Shown here: positions 50,090 through 58,448 of the stretch, piece after piece
Layout: each line of letters opens with the position of its first letter
How positions within the stretch are numbered: position 1 is the first letter of the stretch
Source: Mycobacterium sp. M26
GTDB lineage: Bacteria; Actinomycetota; Actinomycetes; Mycobacteriales; Mycobacteriaceae
Length of the DNA: 64,000 nt
Direction of reading: 5' to 3'
Assembly: GCF_001494595.1 (NCBI RefSeq)
Contig: NZ_LN929908.1
Span: forward strand, 3,021,139-3,085,138
Notes under the pieces: model-generated
What the model was told of the DNA's origin: nothing
Database searches by the model: none
What the model saw: only the letters and a program-made list of their open reading frames with translations
Position numbers and translations under genes: made by a program

Positions 50090-51889
50090 ATGTGTGGAGC
50101 GACCGGCGAAGTCCGGCTCGACGACCAGGCGCCAGATGTGGCGGCAGTGGCCACGATGGCCCAGACGATGACGCGACGCGGCCCGGACGGCTCCGGGGTG
50201 TGGTCGGGGGGCCGGGTGGCCCTCGGGCACCGGCGACTGAAGATCATCGACCTGTCCGAAGCCGGGGCCCAGCCGATGACCGATTCCGAGCTGGGCCTGA
50301 CCATCTGCTGGAACGGCTGCATCTACAACTACGAGGCGCTGCGCGACGAGCTCGCCGGACACGGCTACCGGTTCTTCTCGCACAGTGACACCGAGGTCCT
50401 GATCAAGGCCTACCACCATTGGGGTGACGCATTCGTCGAGCGGCTGCACGGCATGTTCGCCTTCGCGATCGCCGAGCGGGACAGCGGCCGGGTGCTGCTG
50501 GGCCGCGACCGGCTCGGCATCAAGCCGCTCTACATCAGCAGCGACGCCCACCGGGTCCGGTTCGCCTCCACGCTGCCGGCCCTGCTGGCCGGTGGCGGCG
50601 TGGACACCCGTATCGACCCGGTGGCCCTGCATCACTACCTGAGCTTCCACTCCGTGGTGCCCGCACCGCGCACCATCCTGCGCGGGGTGCGCAAGCTCGC
50701 CCCGGCCACCCTGCTGGCCATCGAGCCGGACGGCACGCAGACCACCACCACCTACTGGCAGCCGGACTTCACCCGGCGCGCCGACCGGGCCGGCTGGTCC
50801 GAAAAGGATTGGCAGGATGCTGTTCTCGCCGCACTGCGCACCGCGGTGAAGAGGCGTCTGGTCGCCGACGTGCCGGTGGGATGCCTGCTCTCCGGCGGAG
50901 TGGACTCGAGCCTGATCGTCGGGCTGCTCGCCGAGGCGGGCCAGCACGGACTGTCGACGTTCTCGATCGGGTTCGAATCCGTCGGTGGGGTCAAGGGTGA
51001 CGAGTTCGTCTACTCCGACATCGTCGCGCAGCGGTTCGGCACCGACCACCACCAGATTCGCATCGACACCGCGCGCATGCTGCCCGCCCTCGACGGGGCG
51101 ATCGGGGCGATGAGCGAACCCATGGTGAGCCACGACTGCGTCGCGTTCTACCTTCTGAGCCAAGAGGTTTCCCGCCACGTCAAGGTGGTGCAATCCGGGC
51201 AGGGCGCCGATGAGGTGTTCGCCGGCTACCACTGGTATCCCCCGATGGGGCACCCGGATGCGGCCGGCCTGCAGGGTTCGGTGAACTCCTACCGGCAGGC
51301 GTTCTTCGACCGCGACCACAGCGGGCTCAACGCGCTGCTGTCCGAGGACCTCGCCGGCGACGACAGCCTGGCGTTCGTCACCGAGCATTTCGCCCGGCCC
51401 GGTGCGCAGACCGGGGTGGACCGGGCGCTGCGGCTGGACACCACGGTCATGCTGGTCGACGATCCGGTCAAACGGGTCGACAACATGACGATGGCCTGGG
51501 GGCTGGAAGGCCGCGTGCCGTTCCTCGACCACGAACTCGTCGAACTCGCAGCCAGCTGCCCGCCGGATCTCAAGACCGCCCACGGCGGCAAGGGTGTTCT
51601 CAAAGAGGCTGCCCGACAGGTCATTCCGGCGGAGGTGATAGACCGGCCGAAGGGCTACTTCCCGGTTCCCGCGCTCACCCACCTGGAGGGCCCCTACCTG
51701 GATCTGGTGCGCGACGCGCTCTACGCACCGCAGGCCAAGGAGCGCGGCCTGTTCCGCCCCGACGCGGTCGAACGCCTGCTCGCCGACCCGAACGCGACGC
51801 TGACACCGTTGGGCGGCAACGAGCTGTGGCAGCTCGGTCTGCTCGAACTGTGGCTGCAGCAGCACGGCATCAGCGCGGCGGCGGTATGA
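50090..51889 (+). CDS. Asparagine-synthase-like N-acetylglutaminylglutamine amidotransferase
   Basis: A 599-residue AsnB-family enzyme. The ATG-TGT start leaves Cys2 as the N-terminal nucleophile (MCGATGEVRLDD), so the start is certain. The glutaminase domain (to about 200) has RGPDGSG, HRRLKIIDLS and WNGCIYNYEALR; the synthetase domain has the PP-loop LLSGGVDSSLI and GQGADEVFAGYHWY. With the GNAT/ATP-grasp gene overlapping its end, it matches the pair that makes the dipeptide osmolyte N-acetylglutaminylglutamine amide; this member amidates the dipeptide. Confidence 0.88.
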   Translation: MCGATGEVRLDDQAPDVAAVATMAQTMTRRGPDGSGVWSGGRVALGHRRLKIIDLSEAGAQPMTDSELGLTICWNGCIYNYEALRDELAGHGYRFFSHSDTEVLIKAYHHWGDAFVERLHGMFAFAIAERDSGRVLLGRDRLGIKPLYISSDAHRVRFASTLPALLAGGGVDTRIDPVALHHYLSFHSVVPAPRTILRGVRKLAPATLLAIEPDGTQTTTTYWQPDFTRRADRAGWSEKDWQDAVLAALRTAVKRRLVADVPVGCLLSGGVDSSLIVGLLAEAGQHGLSTFSIGFESVGGVKGDEFVYSDIVAQRFGTDHHQIRIDTARMLPALDGAIGAMSEPMVSHDCVAFYLLSQEVSRHVKVVQSGQGADEVFAGYHWYPPMGHPDAAGLQGSVNSYRQAFFDRDHSGLNALLSEDLAGDDSLAFVTEHFARPGAQTGVDRALRLDTTVMLVDDPVKRVDNMTMAWGLEGRVPFLDHELVELAASCPPDLKTAHGGKGVLKEAARQVIPAEVIDRPKGYFPVPALTHLEGPYLDLVRDALYAPQAKERGLFRPDAVERLLADPNATLTPLGGNELWQLGLLELWLQQHGISAAAV

Positions 51890-53667
51890 CGGCCGAGCGA
51901 GTAGCCGAAGGCGGATCGCGCATCGAGCTGAGGTCGGAAGCGATCACGATGGGGCTGCATGATGCGTCGCCGCCCGAGCTCGTCGACGCGATGGACAACG
52001 ACGTGGTGCTCGAACTGGGTTGGGGCCGTTTGATCTTCGGTCAGACGTTCAGCGACCCGGACAAGCTGGCCGCCGTGCTGCAGCAGGAGGAGCAGGGCCG
52101 CCGGGACATCTGCATCTACGCCCGCGAGTCCCACGTCCTGGTCGCCAAGTCCCCGGCCGAACTGTTCATCGACCCCAGCCATACCTATCGCATGCGTTTC
52201 ACCGGCGACGACTCCCCCGCTCCGCCGCCGATCGGCTTCTCGGTGCGGCCGTTGCGGGACAAGGCCGAAGCCGATGCGATGAACCGGGTGTACGTGCGAT
52301 GCGGCATGGTGCCCGCACCCACCGATCTGATCTGGGACAACCACCTGCGCGCCGAGGCGGTGGACTACCTGGTCGCGGTGCGCGACGACGACGGCACGGT
52401 GGTCGGCACGGTCACCGGGGTGGACCATCGGCAGCTGTTCAACGACCCCGAGGACGGCGCCAGCCTGTGGACGCTGGCCGTCGACCCGACCGCCAGCCTG
52501 CCCGGTATCGGCGCCGCCCTGACCCACACGCTGGCCGCCTTGTTCCGCGACCGGGGCCGCGCCTACCTGGATCTGTCGGTGGCCTACGACAACGAGGCCG
52601 CGATCGGCCTCTACGAGAAGCTCGGTTTCCAGCGAGTACCGGTGCTGGCGGTCAAACGCAAGAACGCCATCAACGAACCGCTGTTCACCCCGGCCTCGGA
52701 GACCGTCGACGACCTGAACCCGTACGCCCGGATCATCGCCGACGAGGCGATGCGCCGCGGGATCCACATCGAGGTGCTCGACGCCGAGACCGGTGAGATG
52801 CGGTTGTCGCACGGCGGCCGCAGCGTGGTGACACGGGAGTCGTTGAGCGAGTACACCTCTGCGGTGGCCATGAGCCGCTGCGACGACAAGCGCCTGACCC
52901 GCCGGATCGTCTCCGAAGCCGGGATCACCGTCCCACGGGGCAGGTTGGCCACCTTCGACGGCAGCGACCATACCTTCCTCGCCGAGGTCGGTGACGTGGT
53001 CGTGAAGCCGACCCGCGGTGAGCAGGGCAAGGGCATCACCGTCGGGGTGGACAGCCCCGAGGCGCTCGACGCCGCGCTCGCCCGCGCCCGTGAGGAACAC
53101 CCCGAGGTGCTGATCGAGCAGCGCGCCCAGGGTGACGATCTGCGGCTGGTGGTGATCGACGGGAAAGTCGTTGCCGCAGCGGTGCGTAAGCCCGCCGAGG
53201 TGGTGGGCACCGGGCGCCACACCATCCGGGAACTGGTCGAGACCCAGAGCCGGCGCAGGTCTGCGGCCACCGGCGGCGAGTCCCGCATTCCGCTCGATGC
53301 GATCACCGAATCCACCATCGCCGAGGCGGGCTGGAGTTTCGACGACGTGCTGCCCGAAGGGCAGCGGCTACGGGTGCGCCGGGCGGCCAACCTGCATCAG
53401 GGCGGCACCATCCACGACGTCACCGCCGAGGTACATCCCGAGTTGTGCCGCGTCGCGGTCGTCGCCGCGGCGGCCATCGGTATCCCGGTCACCGGAATCG
53501 ATCTGCTGGTGCCGGATGTGACGCGCGACGACTACGTGTTCATCGAGGCCAACGAACGTCCCGGCCTGGCCAACCACGAGCCGCAACCCACCGCGGCGGC
53601 GTTCGTCGACTTCCTATTTCCGGGCAATCCGGGACTACCGCAGGCCTGGACCCCCGCCGGCGCCTGA
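51886..53667 (+). CDS. ngg: N-acetylglutaminylglutamine synthetase (GNAT plus ATP-grasp)
   Basis: A 593-residue fusion. Residues about 90-270 are a GNAT acetyltransferase (WTLAVDPTASLPGIGAALTHTL; YDNEAAIGLYEKLGFQRVPV). Residues about 290-590 are an ATP-grasp ligase of the cyanophycin-synthetase type (VKPTRGEQGKGITVGVD; RAQGDDLRLVVIDGKVVAA; GIDLLVPD; FIEANERPGLANHEPQP). This pairing is known from NAGGN synthesis in proteobacteria under osmotic stress. The ATG overlaps the preceding stop (ATGA); two upstream in-frame starts lie inside the asnO-like gene. Confidence 0.88.
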   Translation: MTAERVAEGGSRIELRSEAITMGLHDASPPELVDAMDNDVVLELGWGRLIFGQTFSDPDKLAAVLQQEEQGRRDICIYARESHVLVAKSPAELFIDPSHTYRMRFTGDDSPAPPPIGFSVRPLRDKAEADAMNRVYVRCGMVPAPTDLIWDNHLRAEAVDYLVAVRDDDGTVVGTVTGVDHRQLFNDPEDGASLWTLAVDPTASLPGIGAALTHTLAALFRDRGRAYLDLSVAYDNEAAIGLYEKLGFQRVPVLAVKRKNAINEPLFTPASETVDDLNPYARIIADEAMRRGIHIEVLDAETGEMRLSHGGRSVVTRESLSEYTSAVAMSRCDDKRLTRRIVSEAGITVPRGRLATFDGSDHTFLAEVGDVVVKPTRGEQGKGITVGVDSPEALDAALARAREEHPEVLIEQRAQGDDLRLVVIDGKVVAAAVRKPAEVVGTGRHTIRELVETQSRRRSAATGGESRIPLDAITESTIAEAGWSFDDVLPEGQRLRVRRAANLHQGGTIHDVTAEVHPELCRVAVVAAAAIGIPVTGIDLLVPDVTRDDYVFIEANERPGLANHEPQPTAAAFVDFLFPGNPGLPQAWTPAGA

Positions 53668-53669
53668 GT

Positions 53670-54233
53670 TCACCAGGTACTGGTGCGCAGGACGATTTCA
53701 GCGGCCAGCTGTGCGGTGGATTCGGCGGCGTTGCGCCGGCCGGTGAACTCCACCAGGCGGTAGTCGCTGTAGACGTAGCGCTGACTGGCCTTGGCCAGCG
53801 CGCGGGCCGCCGGGCTGCTGACCAGCGCGGTGGTGTTGATCTCCACCGGCGGGCAGTCCTCGTCGCGGATGACGCCGTTCTGGTCGGGTACCCGGGGATG
53901 ACCGCGATCGACCACGACCAGGCCGGTGAAGCGGTCCAGCCGGGTGGCCGCCAGTTCCCAGGCGAGTTCGGCACCGGCCCGGTCGCCGACCAGCACACCC
54001 CAGCGCACGTCGAGGGTGTCCAGCAAACCGACCACGGCCTTGGGATGCAGCCGGGGGTCATGACCGATGACGACGGTGCGCACCGAGGCCGTGTGCAGGC
54101 GCTGACAGACGGCGTCATAGGCGGCGGGGGCATGCTGGGCAGCACCCAGCACCACCACGTACGGTCCCTTCTCCGGGCCGGTCACGCTCACCTGCACGGG
54201 GAACCCGTCGACTGTCACCATCGTCGAAGGCAT
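53670..54233 (-). CDS. Alpha/beta-hydrolase-fold protein lacking the nucleophile serine
   Basis: A 187-residue protein with the start of an alpha/beta hydrolase fold: VQVSVTGPEKGPYVVVLGAAQHAPAAYDAVCQRL and VRTVVIGHD. At the nucleophile elbow, where GxSxG is expected, it reads GDRAG (83-87) with Arg85 in the Ser place. The chain is also short for the fold, ending after a strand and one helix. It may be a non-catalytic relative. Its stop is 2 bp from the convergent ngg stop. ATG 54233 or the ATG four codons on. Confidence 0.65.
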   Translation of the reverse strand: MPSTMVTVDGFPVQVSVTGPEKGPYVVVLGAAQHAPAAYDAVCQRLHTASVRTVVIGHDPRLHPKAVVGLLDTLDVRWGVLVGDRAGAELAWELAATRLDRFTGLVVVDRGHPRVPDQNGVIRDEDCPPVEINTTALVSSPAARALAKASQRYVYSDYRLVEFTGRRNAAESTAQLAAEIVLRTSTW

Positions 54234-54293
54234 TTCGCCACGCTACTCCGACAACAGGAAGCGGCGGGCGGTTTCACGAAGCTTCCTCAGCCG

Positions 54294-54962
54294 CTACTCA
54301 GGTAGCCGCATCTTGGCGGCCTGCTTGGTGAATAGATCCAAGAAGGTCTGTGGCAGTGACGCTTTGACTGCTATCGCGGGATTCGGTGTGGGAAAAGCGC
54401 TTCCGAACACGGCCAGCTTGCCGACATTCTGAAAAGCCATGTACACACTGTTGGATTCGCCGCCGAGCTTCATCGTCTGCTGATAGGCCAGCACACCATC
54501 GGCCGCTCCGGGAAGTTCTGTCGTGGTGATCGGAATGCCCGGTGTCGTGCGGTCGAACAGCGCCTCGAACTGGGCGCAGCGCTCGGCGGCGGCGCGCAGC
54601 TTGTCCATGTTCAGCGGCCAGGAGACCACGGTCATGACCATGCGCGCACCGTTGTAGGACACCGCGTATTTGACGGCGCTGCCGGGGCCGCGCTCGGCGG
54701 ACTGGGCGATCACATTCGTCAGCGCATTGGCGCAGCCTTCCGGCCGCGACAGCATCGCCGGTGGGCCGCCGGCACCGTCGGGCTGACCGGGTTGCTCCAC
54801 AATGCGGTCGAACTGGACCCCGGGTGGGACGTCGGCCGCGGTCAGGGCAACCTTCTCCAAGGTGGCACCCGGCCAGGTGGCGCTACCGGCCACGGTGGAC
54901 CCGCAGCCGGCCGTCCCGAGAACCGCCGCCACTGCGACGACCACCGCCCACCGACCCGCCAT
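54294..54962 (-). CDS. Mycobacterial lipoprotein of unknown function
   Basis: A 222-residue predicted lipoprotein. The signal peptide ends in a lipobox (VLGTAGC, Cys20), followed by GSTVAGSATWPG. The body has two Cys in mature positions (EGCANAL, AERCAQFEALFD) and alternating strands, resembling DUF5642/LppX-like mycobacterial lipoproteins only in general form. ATG 54960-54962. It lies 10 bp downstream of cobQ1 on the same strand; no functional tie is evident. Confidence 0.75.
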   Translation of the reverse strand: MAGRWAVVVAVAAVLGTAGCGSTVAGSATWPGATLEKVALTAADVPPGVQFDRIVEQPGQPDGAGGPPAMLSRPEGCANALTNVIAQSAERGPGSAVKYAVSYNGARMVMTVVSWPLNMDKLRAAAERCAQFEALFDRTTPGIPITTTELPGAADGVLAYQQTMKLGGESNSVYMAFQNVGKLAVFGSAFPTPNPAIAVKASLPQTFLDLFTKQAAKMRLPE

Positions 54963-54972
54963 GGCACCCAGG

Positions 54973-56478
54973 CTACCGACGCAGCGCCGTGGTGACCGTG
55001 GGGCGGCCGGGCGCCCCACCGTCCATCAGCGCGAGAACCGCGTCGATGTCGAGGTGCTCTGCCAGCAGGTCAGCCATCACGTCGAGCTGAGCATCCCGGC
55101 GCTCAGGCACGCTGATGTCGTCAGCCACCACGAACCCGTGCCGCCCGGCGGCCACGGCCGCATCGCGCAGCCAACGGCGGCGAAGCCCGTCGTTGTCCAG
55201 CAGCCCGTGCCAGTGGGTGCCGTAGACCGCGCCGCGGCGGTAGCCCTGCGGGACTGCGTCGGCTTCGAACCAGGTGTCCTCGTCGTAGCGGGTGACCCGG
55301 CCGTGGTGGATCTCGTACCCGGACAGCGGCGTCTCCCATCGGCACAGCACCTTGTCCGGGGCGAACACGACCTCGGCGTCGAGCAGGCCCAGCCCGGCCA
55401 CCTCACCGCTGCGGGTCTCGACGTCATCGTCGATCCGCCGGCACAGCATCTGGAATCCGCCGCAGATCCCGAGCACCACCCGTCCCGAGCGGGCGTGTGA
55501 CTCGATGGCGGTGGCCAGTCCCCGCTCACGCAGCCACTCCAGGTCGGCAACGGTGGCCTTACTGCCCGGGATCACCACCACGTCGGCGTCAGCCACCTCA
55601 GCGGGGTCGCTGGCCCAGCGCACCAGCACCCCCGGCTCACAGGCCAGCGCCTCGACGTCGGTGGAGTTGGAGATCCGCGGCAGCCGGATCGCGGCCACCC
55701 GCAGCCAGTCGCGGCCGCGCGGCGGGGCCGGGGTGCCGACCACCTCGCGGGCCACCACCGACACCGAGTCCTCGGCGTCCAGCCACAGGTCGTCGCAGTA
55801 CGGCACCACCCCGTAGGTGGGCCGCCCGGACAGCGCCTGCAGCTGGTCGAGGCCGGGTGCCAGCAGTGCCGGGTCACCGCGGAACTTGTTGACGATGAAG
55901 CCCGCGATGAGTGCCTGGTCCTCGGGCTCGAGCACCGCGACGGTGCCGAACAGGTGGGCCAGCAGACCGCCGCGGTCGATATCGCCGACCACCACGACGG
56001 GCAAGCCGGCCGCCCGGGCCAACCCCATATTGGCCAGATCCGTTGCCCGCAAATTGATTTCGGCCGGAGAACCCGCGCCTTCACAGAGCACCACGTCGAA
56101 TTCGGCACGCAGCCCGGCCAGTTCGTCGGCAACGACTCCGGCCAGCCGCTCGCGGTGCTCGATGTAGTCCACCGCGCTGACCTGACCGACGGCCCGGCCC
56201 CGCACCACCAGCTGCGAGGTGCGGTCGCTACCCGGTTTGAGCAGCACCGGGTTGAACCGGGTGCTGGGCGCCAGCCCGGCGGCACGCGCCTGCATCCCCT
56301 GCGCGCGGCCGATCTCCCCGCCGTCGACAGTGACCACGGAGTTGTTGCTCATGTTCTGCGCCTTGAACGGTGCCACCCGGATTCCCTTGCGCGCCAGGAA
56401 TCGGCACAGCCCCGCGACCACCATCGACTTGCCCGCATCCGAGGTGGTGCCGGCGATCAACAACGCCCCGCCGGTCAC
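54973..56478 (-). CDS. cobQ: Cobyric acid synthase
   Basis: A 501-residue enzyme that amidates the b, d, e and g side chains of adenosylcobyrinic acid diamide. The ATPase half begins LLIAGTTSDAGKSMVVAGLCR and has APFKAQNMSNNS; the glutamine amidotransferase half has VLGICGGFQMLCRRI with the nucleophile Cys and VYGTHWHGLLDN with the His. GTG 56476-56478 is preferred over the GTG at 56514, because the latter lies inside a palindromic repeat and adds residues not shared by the family. It completes the set of cob genes in this window although unlinked to the cobO-cobB operon. Confidence 0.92.
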   Translation of the reverse strand: MTGGALLIAGTTSDAGKSMVVAGLCRFLARKGIRVAPFKAQNMSNNSVVTVDGGEIGRAQGMQARAAGLAPSTRFNPVLLKPGSDRTSQLVVRGRAVGQVSAVDYIEHRERLAGVVADELAGLRAEFDVVLCEGAGSPAEINLRATDLANMGLARAAGLPVVVVGDIDRGGLLAHLFGTVAVLEPEDQALIAGFIVNKFRGDPALLAPGLDQLQALSGRPTYGVVPYCDDLWLDAEDSVSVVAREVVGTPAPPRGRDWLRVAAIRLPRISNSTDVEALACEPGVLVRWASDPAEVADADVVVIPGSKATVADLEWLRERGLATAIESHARSGRVVLGICGGFQMLCRRIDDDVETRSGEVAGLGLLDAEVVFAPDKVLCRWETPLSGYEIHHGRVTRYDEDTWFEADAVPQGYRRGAVYGTHWHGLLDNDGLRRRWLRDAAVAAGRHGFVVADDISVPERRDAQLDVMADLLAEHLDIDAVLALMDGGAPGRPTVTTALRR

Positions 56479-56488
56479 GTCGGCCCGC

Positions 56489-56545
56489 CGAGTGTGCGGT
56501 GTCGTACGCGACACGCCGAGGCCGGCGTACGGGAACGCACACTCG
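56489..56545. repeat. Palindromic intergenic repeat after mapB
   Basis: CGAGTGTGCG (56489-56498) and CGCACACTCG (56536-56545) are perfect inverted arms, with a second inner pair GTACGC/GCGTAC. Read on the minus strand it shares GCGAGTGTGCG and CGGCGTGTCGxGTA with the repeat at 25781-25841. It starts 6 bp after the mapB stop, so it may act as a terminator. Confidence 0.7.
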
Positions 56546-56551
56546 CCACGA

Positions 56552-57412
56552 CTACGGGGCCAGGGTCAGGATCTCGGCGCCGTCGTCGGTGACCACCAGG
56601 GTGTGCTCGAACTGGGCGGTCCACTTGCGGTCCTTGGTGGCCACCGTCCAGCCGTCGTCCCAGATCTCGTAGTCCAGCGCGCCGAGGTTGATCATCGGCT
56701 CGATGGTGAAGGTCATCCCCGGCTCCAGGATGGTCTCCACACTCGGCTGGTCGTAGTGCAGCACCACCAGCCCGTTGTGGAAGGTGGTGCCGATGCCGTG
56801 CCCGGTGAAATCACGAACCACGTTGTAGCCGAAGCGGTTTGCATACGACTCGATGACCCGGCCGACAGCCGAGAGCGCGCGGCCGGGCTTGACGGCCTTG
56901 ATGGCGCGCATGGTGGCCTCGTGGGTGCGCTCGACGAGCAGGCGATGCTCCTCGGCGACGTCACCGGCCAGGAAGGTGGCGTTGGTGTCGCCGTGCACAC
57001 CGTCGATGTAGGCGGTGACGTCGATGTTGACGATGTCACCGTCCTCGACGACGGTCGAGTCCGGGATACCGTGGCAGATGATCTCGTTGAGCGAGGTGCA
57101 GCAGGACTTCGGGAAGCCCTTGTAGCCCAGCGTGGACGGATAGGCCCCGTGGTCGATCATGTAGTCGTGGGCGATGCGGTCCAGCTCGTCGGTGGTCACC
57201 CCGGGGGCGACGGCCTTGCCGGCCTCGGCCAGCGCACCGGCGGCGATCCGGCCGGCCACCCGCATCTTCTCGATCACCTCGGGTGTCTGCACCCACGGCT
57301 CCGAGCCTTCCTGGACCGTCGGCTTCCAGACGTACTCGGGGCGCTCGATCGACTTGGGCACCGGCAGGGTCGGGGAAACCACTCCGGCACGAAGAGCGCT
57401 GCGTACGGTCAT
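56552..57412 (-). CDS. map: Methionine aminopeptidase, type I
   Basis: A 286-residue MetAP (MapB, Rv2861c-like) that removes the initiator Met from nascent proteins. It has the mycobacterial N-terminal extension with a Pro-rich SH3-ligand-like stretch (VVSPTLPVPKSIERPEYVWKP). The metal ligands are in NIDVTAYIDGVHGDTNATF, DFTGHGIGTTFHNG, FTIEPMI and WTAQFEHTL. ATG 57410-57412 is preferred to the TTG two codons upstream. Confidence 0.95.
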   Translation of the reverse strand: MTVRSALRAGVVSPTLPVPKSIERPEYVWKPTVQEGSEPWVQTPEVIEKMRVAGRIAAGALAEAGKAVAPGVTTDELDRIAHDYMIDHGAYPSTLGYKGFPKSCCTSLNEIICHGIPDSTVVEDGDIVNIDVTAYIDGVHGDTNATFLAGDVAEEHRLLVERTHEATMRAIKAVKPGRALSAVGRVIESYANRFGYNVVRDFTGHGIGTTFHNGLVVLHYDQPSVETILEPGMTFTIEPMINLGALDYEIWDDGWTVATKDRKWTAQFEHTLVVTDDGAEILTLAP

Positions 57413-57421
57413 GATCAAAGC

Positions 57422-57997
57422 CTAGCGGCGACGCAGCAGCGGCCGCTTGGGGCCGCGGACGTTGACCATCCCCATCACCACCCGCCCGGTGAGCACCACA
57501 TGCGGGCTGCCCTCGGCGGGGGCGTCCTTGCGGCGGTCGCGGGCACTGCCGCCGTAGACGGTCACATCGTCGATCGAGGCGCTGGCCCCGTCGGGCAGCC
57601 GCAGCTCCAGCGACCCGCGCACCAGGTCGAGTTCGATGACGACGACGGGCCCGGCGAACCGGGCGTTGGTCAGGTCCAGTTCCACCGACCCCACCCGGCG
57701 CACCAGGGCCAGCCGGGTCGGCACGGTCCACTCCCCCTGCCGTTTGAGCGATCCGAGCCAGCCCCGCAGCTCCACCCGGTCGGCGGCCGAGGTGACGATG
57801 GCGCCCGGCCCGGGCAGGTCGTCGACCAGAACGTCGAGCTCGGTGCGCATCCGGGCCGCCGAGACCTGCGCCGAGCGCTCCTCGAACTCGCCGATGTCGA
57901 TCAGCCCGAGGGCGACGGCATTGTGCAGCCGCCGCAGGGTCCCGTTGCGGTCGGCGTCGGAGACCCGCAGCGCGGGGGTGTTGTCGATTCCGGTCAT
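57422..57997 (-). CDS. DUF1707 domain protein (Rv2862c-like)
   Basis: A 191-residue protein. The N-terminal DUF1707 module has LRVSDADRNGTLRRLHNAVALGLIDIGEFEERSAQVSAARMRTELDVLVDDL in the usual form, thought to act in protein-protein or regulatory contacts. The rest is a beta-rich part (VELDLTNARFAGPVVVIELDLVRGSLELRLPDGAS), like the cell-wall-active DUF2154-type fold. No membrane segment. It lies 9 bp upstream of mapB. Confidence 0.85.
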   Translation of the reverse strand: MTGIDNTPALRVSDADRNGTLRRLHNAVALGLIDIGEFEERSAQVSAARMRTELDVLVDDLPGPGAIVTSAADRVELRGWLGSLKRQGEWTVPTRLALVRRVGSVELDLTNARFAGPVVVIELDLVRGSLELRLPDGASASIDDVTVYGGSARDRRKDAPAEGSPHVVLTGRVVMGMVNVRGPKRPLLRRR

Positions 57998-58058
57998 GAC
58001 CTATCCACGGTACCTGCGCGGGACCTCGTGGGATGCCCCTGCACTAGCCTGACGGGCT

Positions 58059-58445
58059 GTGACTGAACTGACCCGCCGCACCGTGCTGATCGCCGGAGCC
58101 ATCGGACCGCTGGCGGCCTGCGGGGCGGCCACCCAGAAGATCACCCCGGCCACCCCGCCGGTAGCGGGTCAGGCGCTCTCTGCCACCGCCGAGATCCCGG
58201 TGGGGTCGGGCAGGGTGGTCGGCGACACCATCGTCACCCAGCCGGCAGCCGGGACATTCGAGGCGTTCATCGCCCGCTGCACCCACGCCGGCTGCACGTT
58301 GCCCTCGGTCAGCGGCGACACCATCGACTGCCCCTGCCACGGCAGCCGGTTCGACCTCTCCGGCGCGGTGCTGCGCGGACCCGCCATGGCGCCGCTGACA
58401 CCGGTGAAGGTGGCGGTGCGGGGCGGGCTGCTCGTCGCCGAGTAA
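58059..58445 (+). CDS. Rieske [2Fe-2S] lipoprotein with Tat-like signal
   Basis: A 128-residue exported Rieske protein. The N-terminus has a twin-arginine-like TRRTVLIAGAIGPLAAC signal with a lipobox Cys21. Cluster ligands are Cys74/His76 in CTHAGC and Cys91/His94 in CPCHGSRF, with Cys79 and Cys93 placed to form the Rieske disulfide. A TAGCCT box at 58045-58050, 8 nt before the GTG, fits a leaderless mRNA. The electron partner is unknown. It converges with the PBP gene 3 bp away. M. tuberculosis has a toxin-antitoxin gene near this place instead, as I recall. Confidence 0.9.
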   Translation: MTELTRRTVLIAGAIGPLAACGAATQKITPATPPVAGQALSATAEIPVGSGRVVGDTIVTQPAAGTFEAFIARCTHAGCTLPSVSGDTIDCPCHGSRFDLSGAVLRGPAMAPLTPVKVAVRGGLLVAE

Positions 58446-58448
58446 GCC

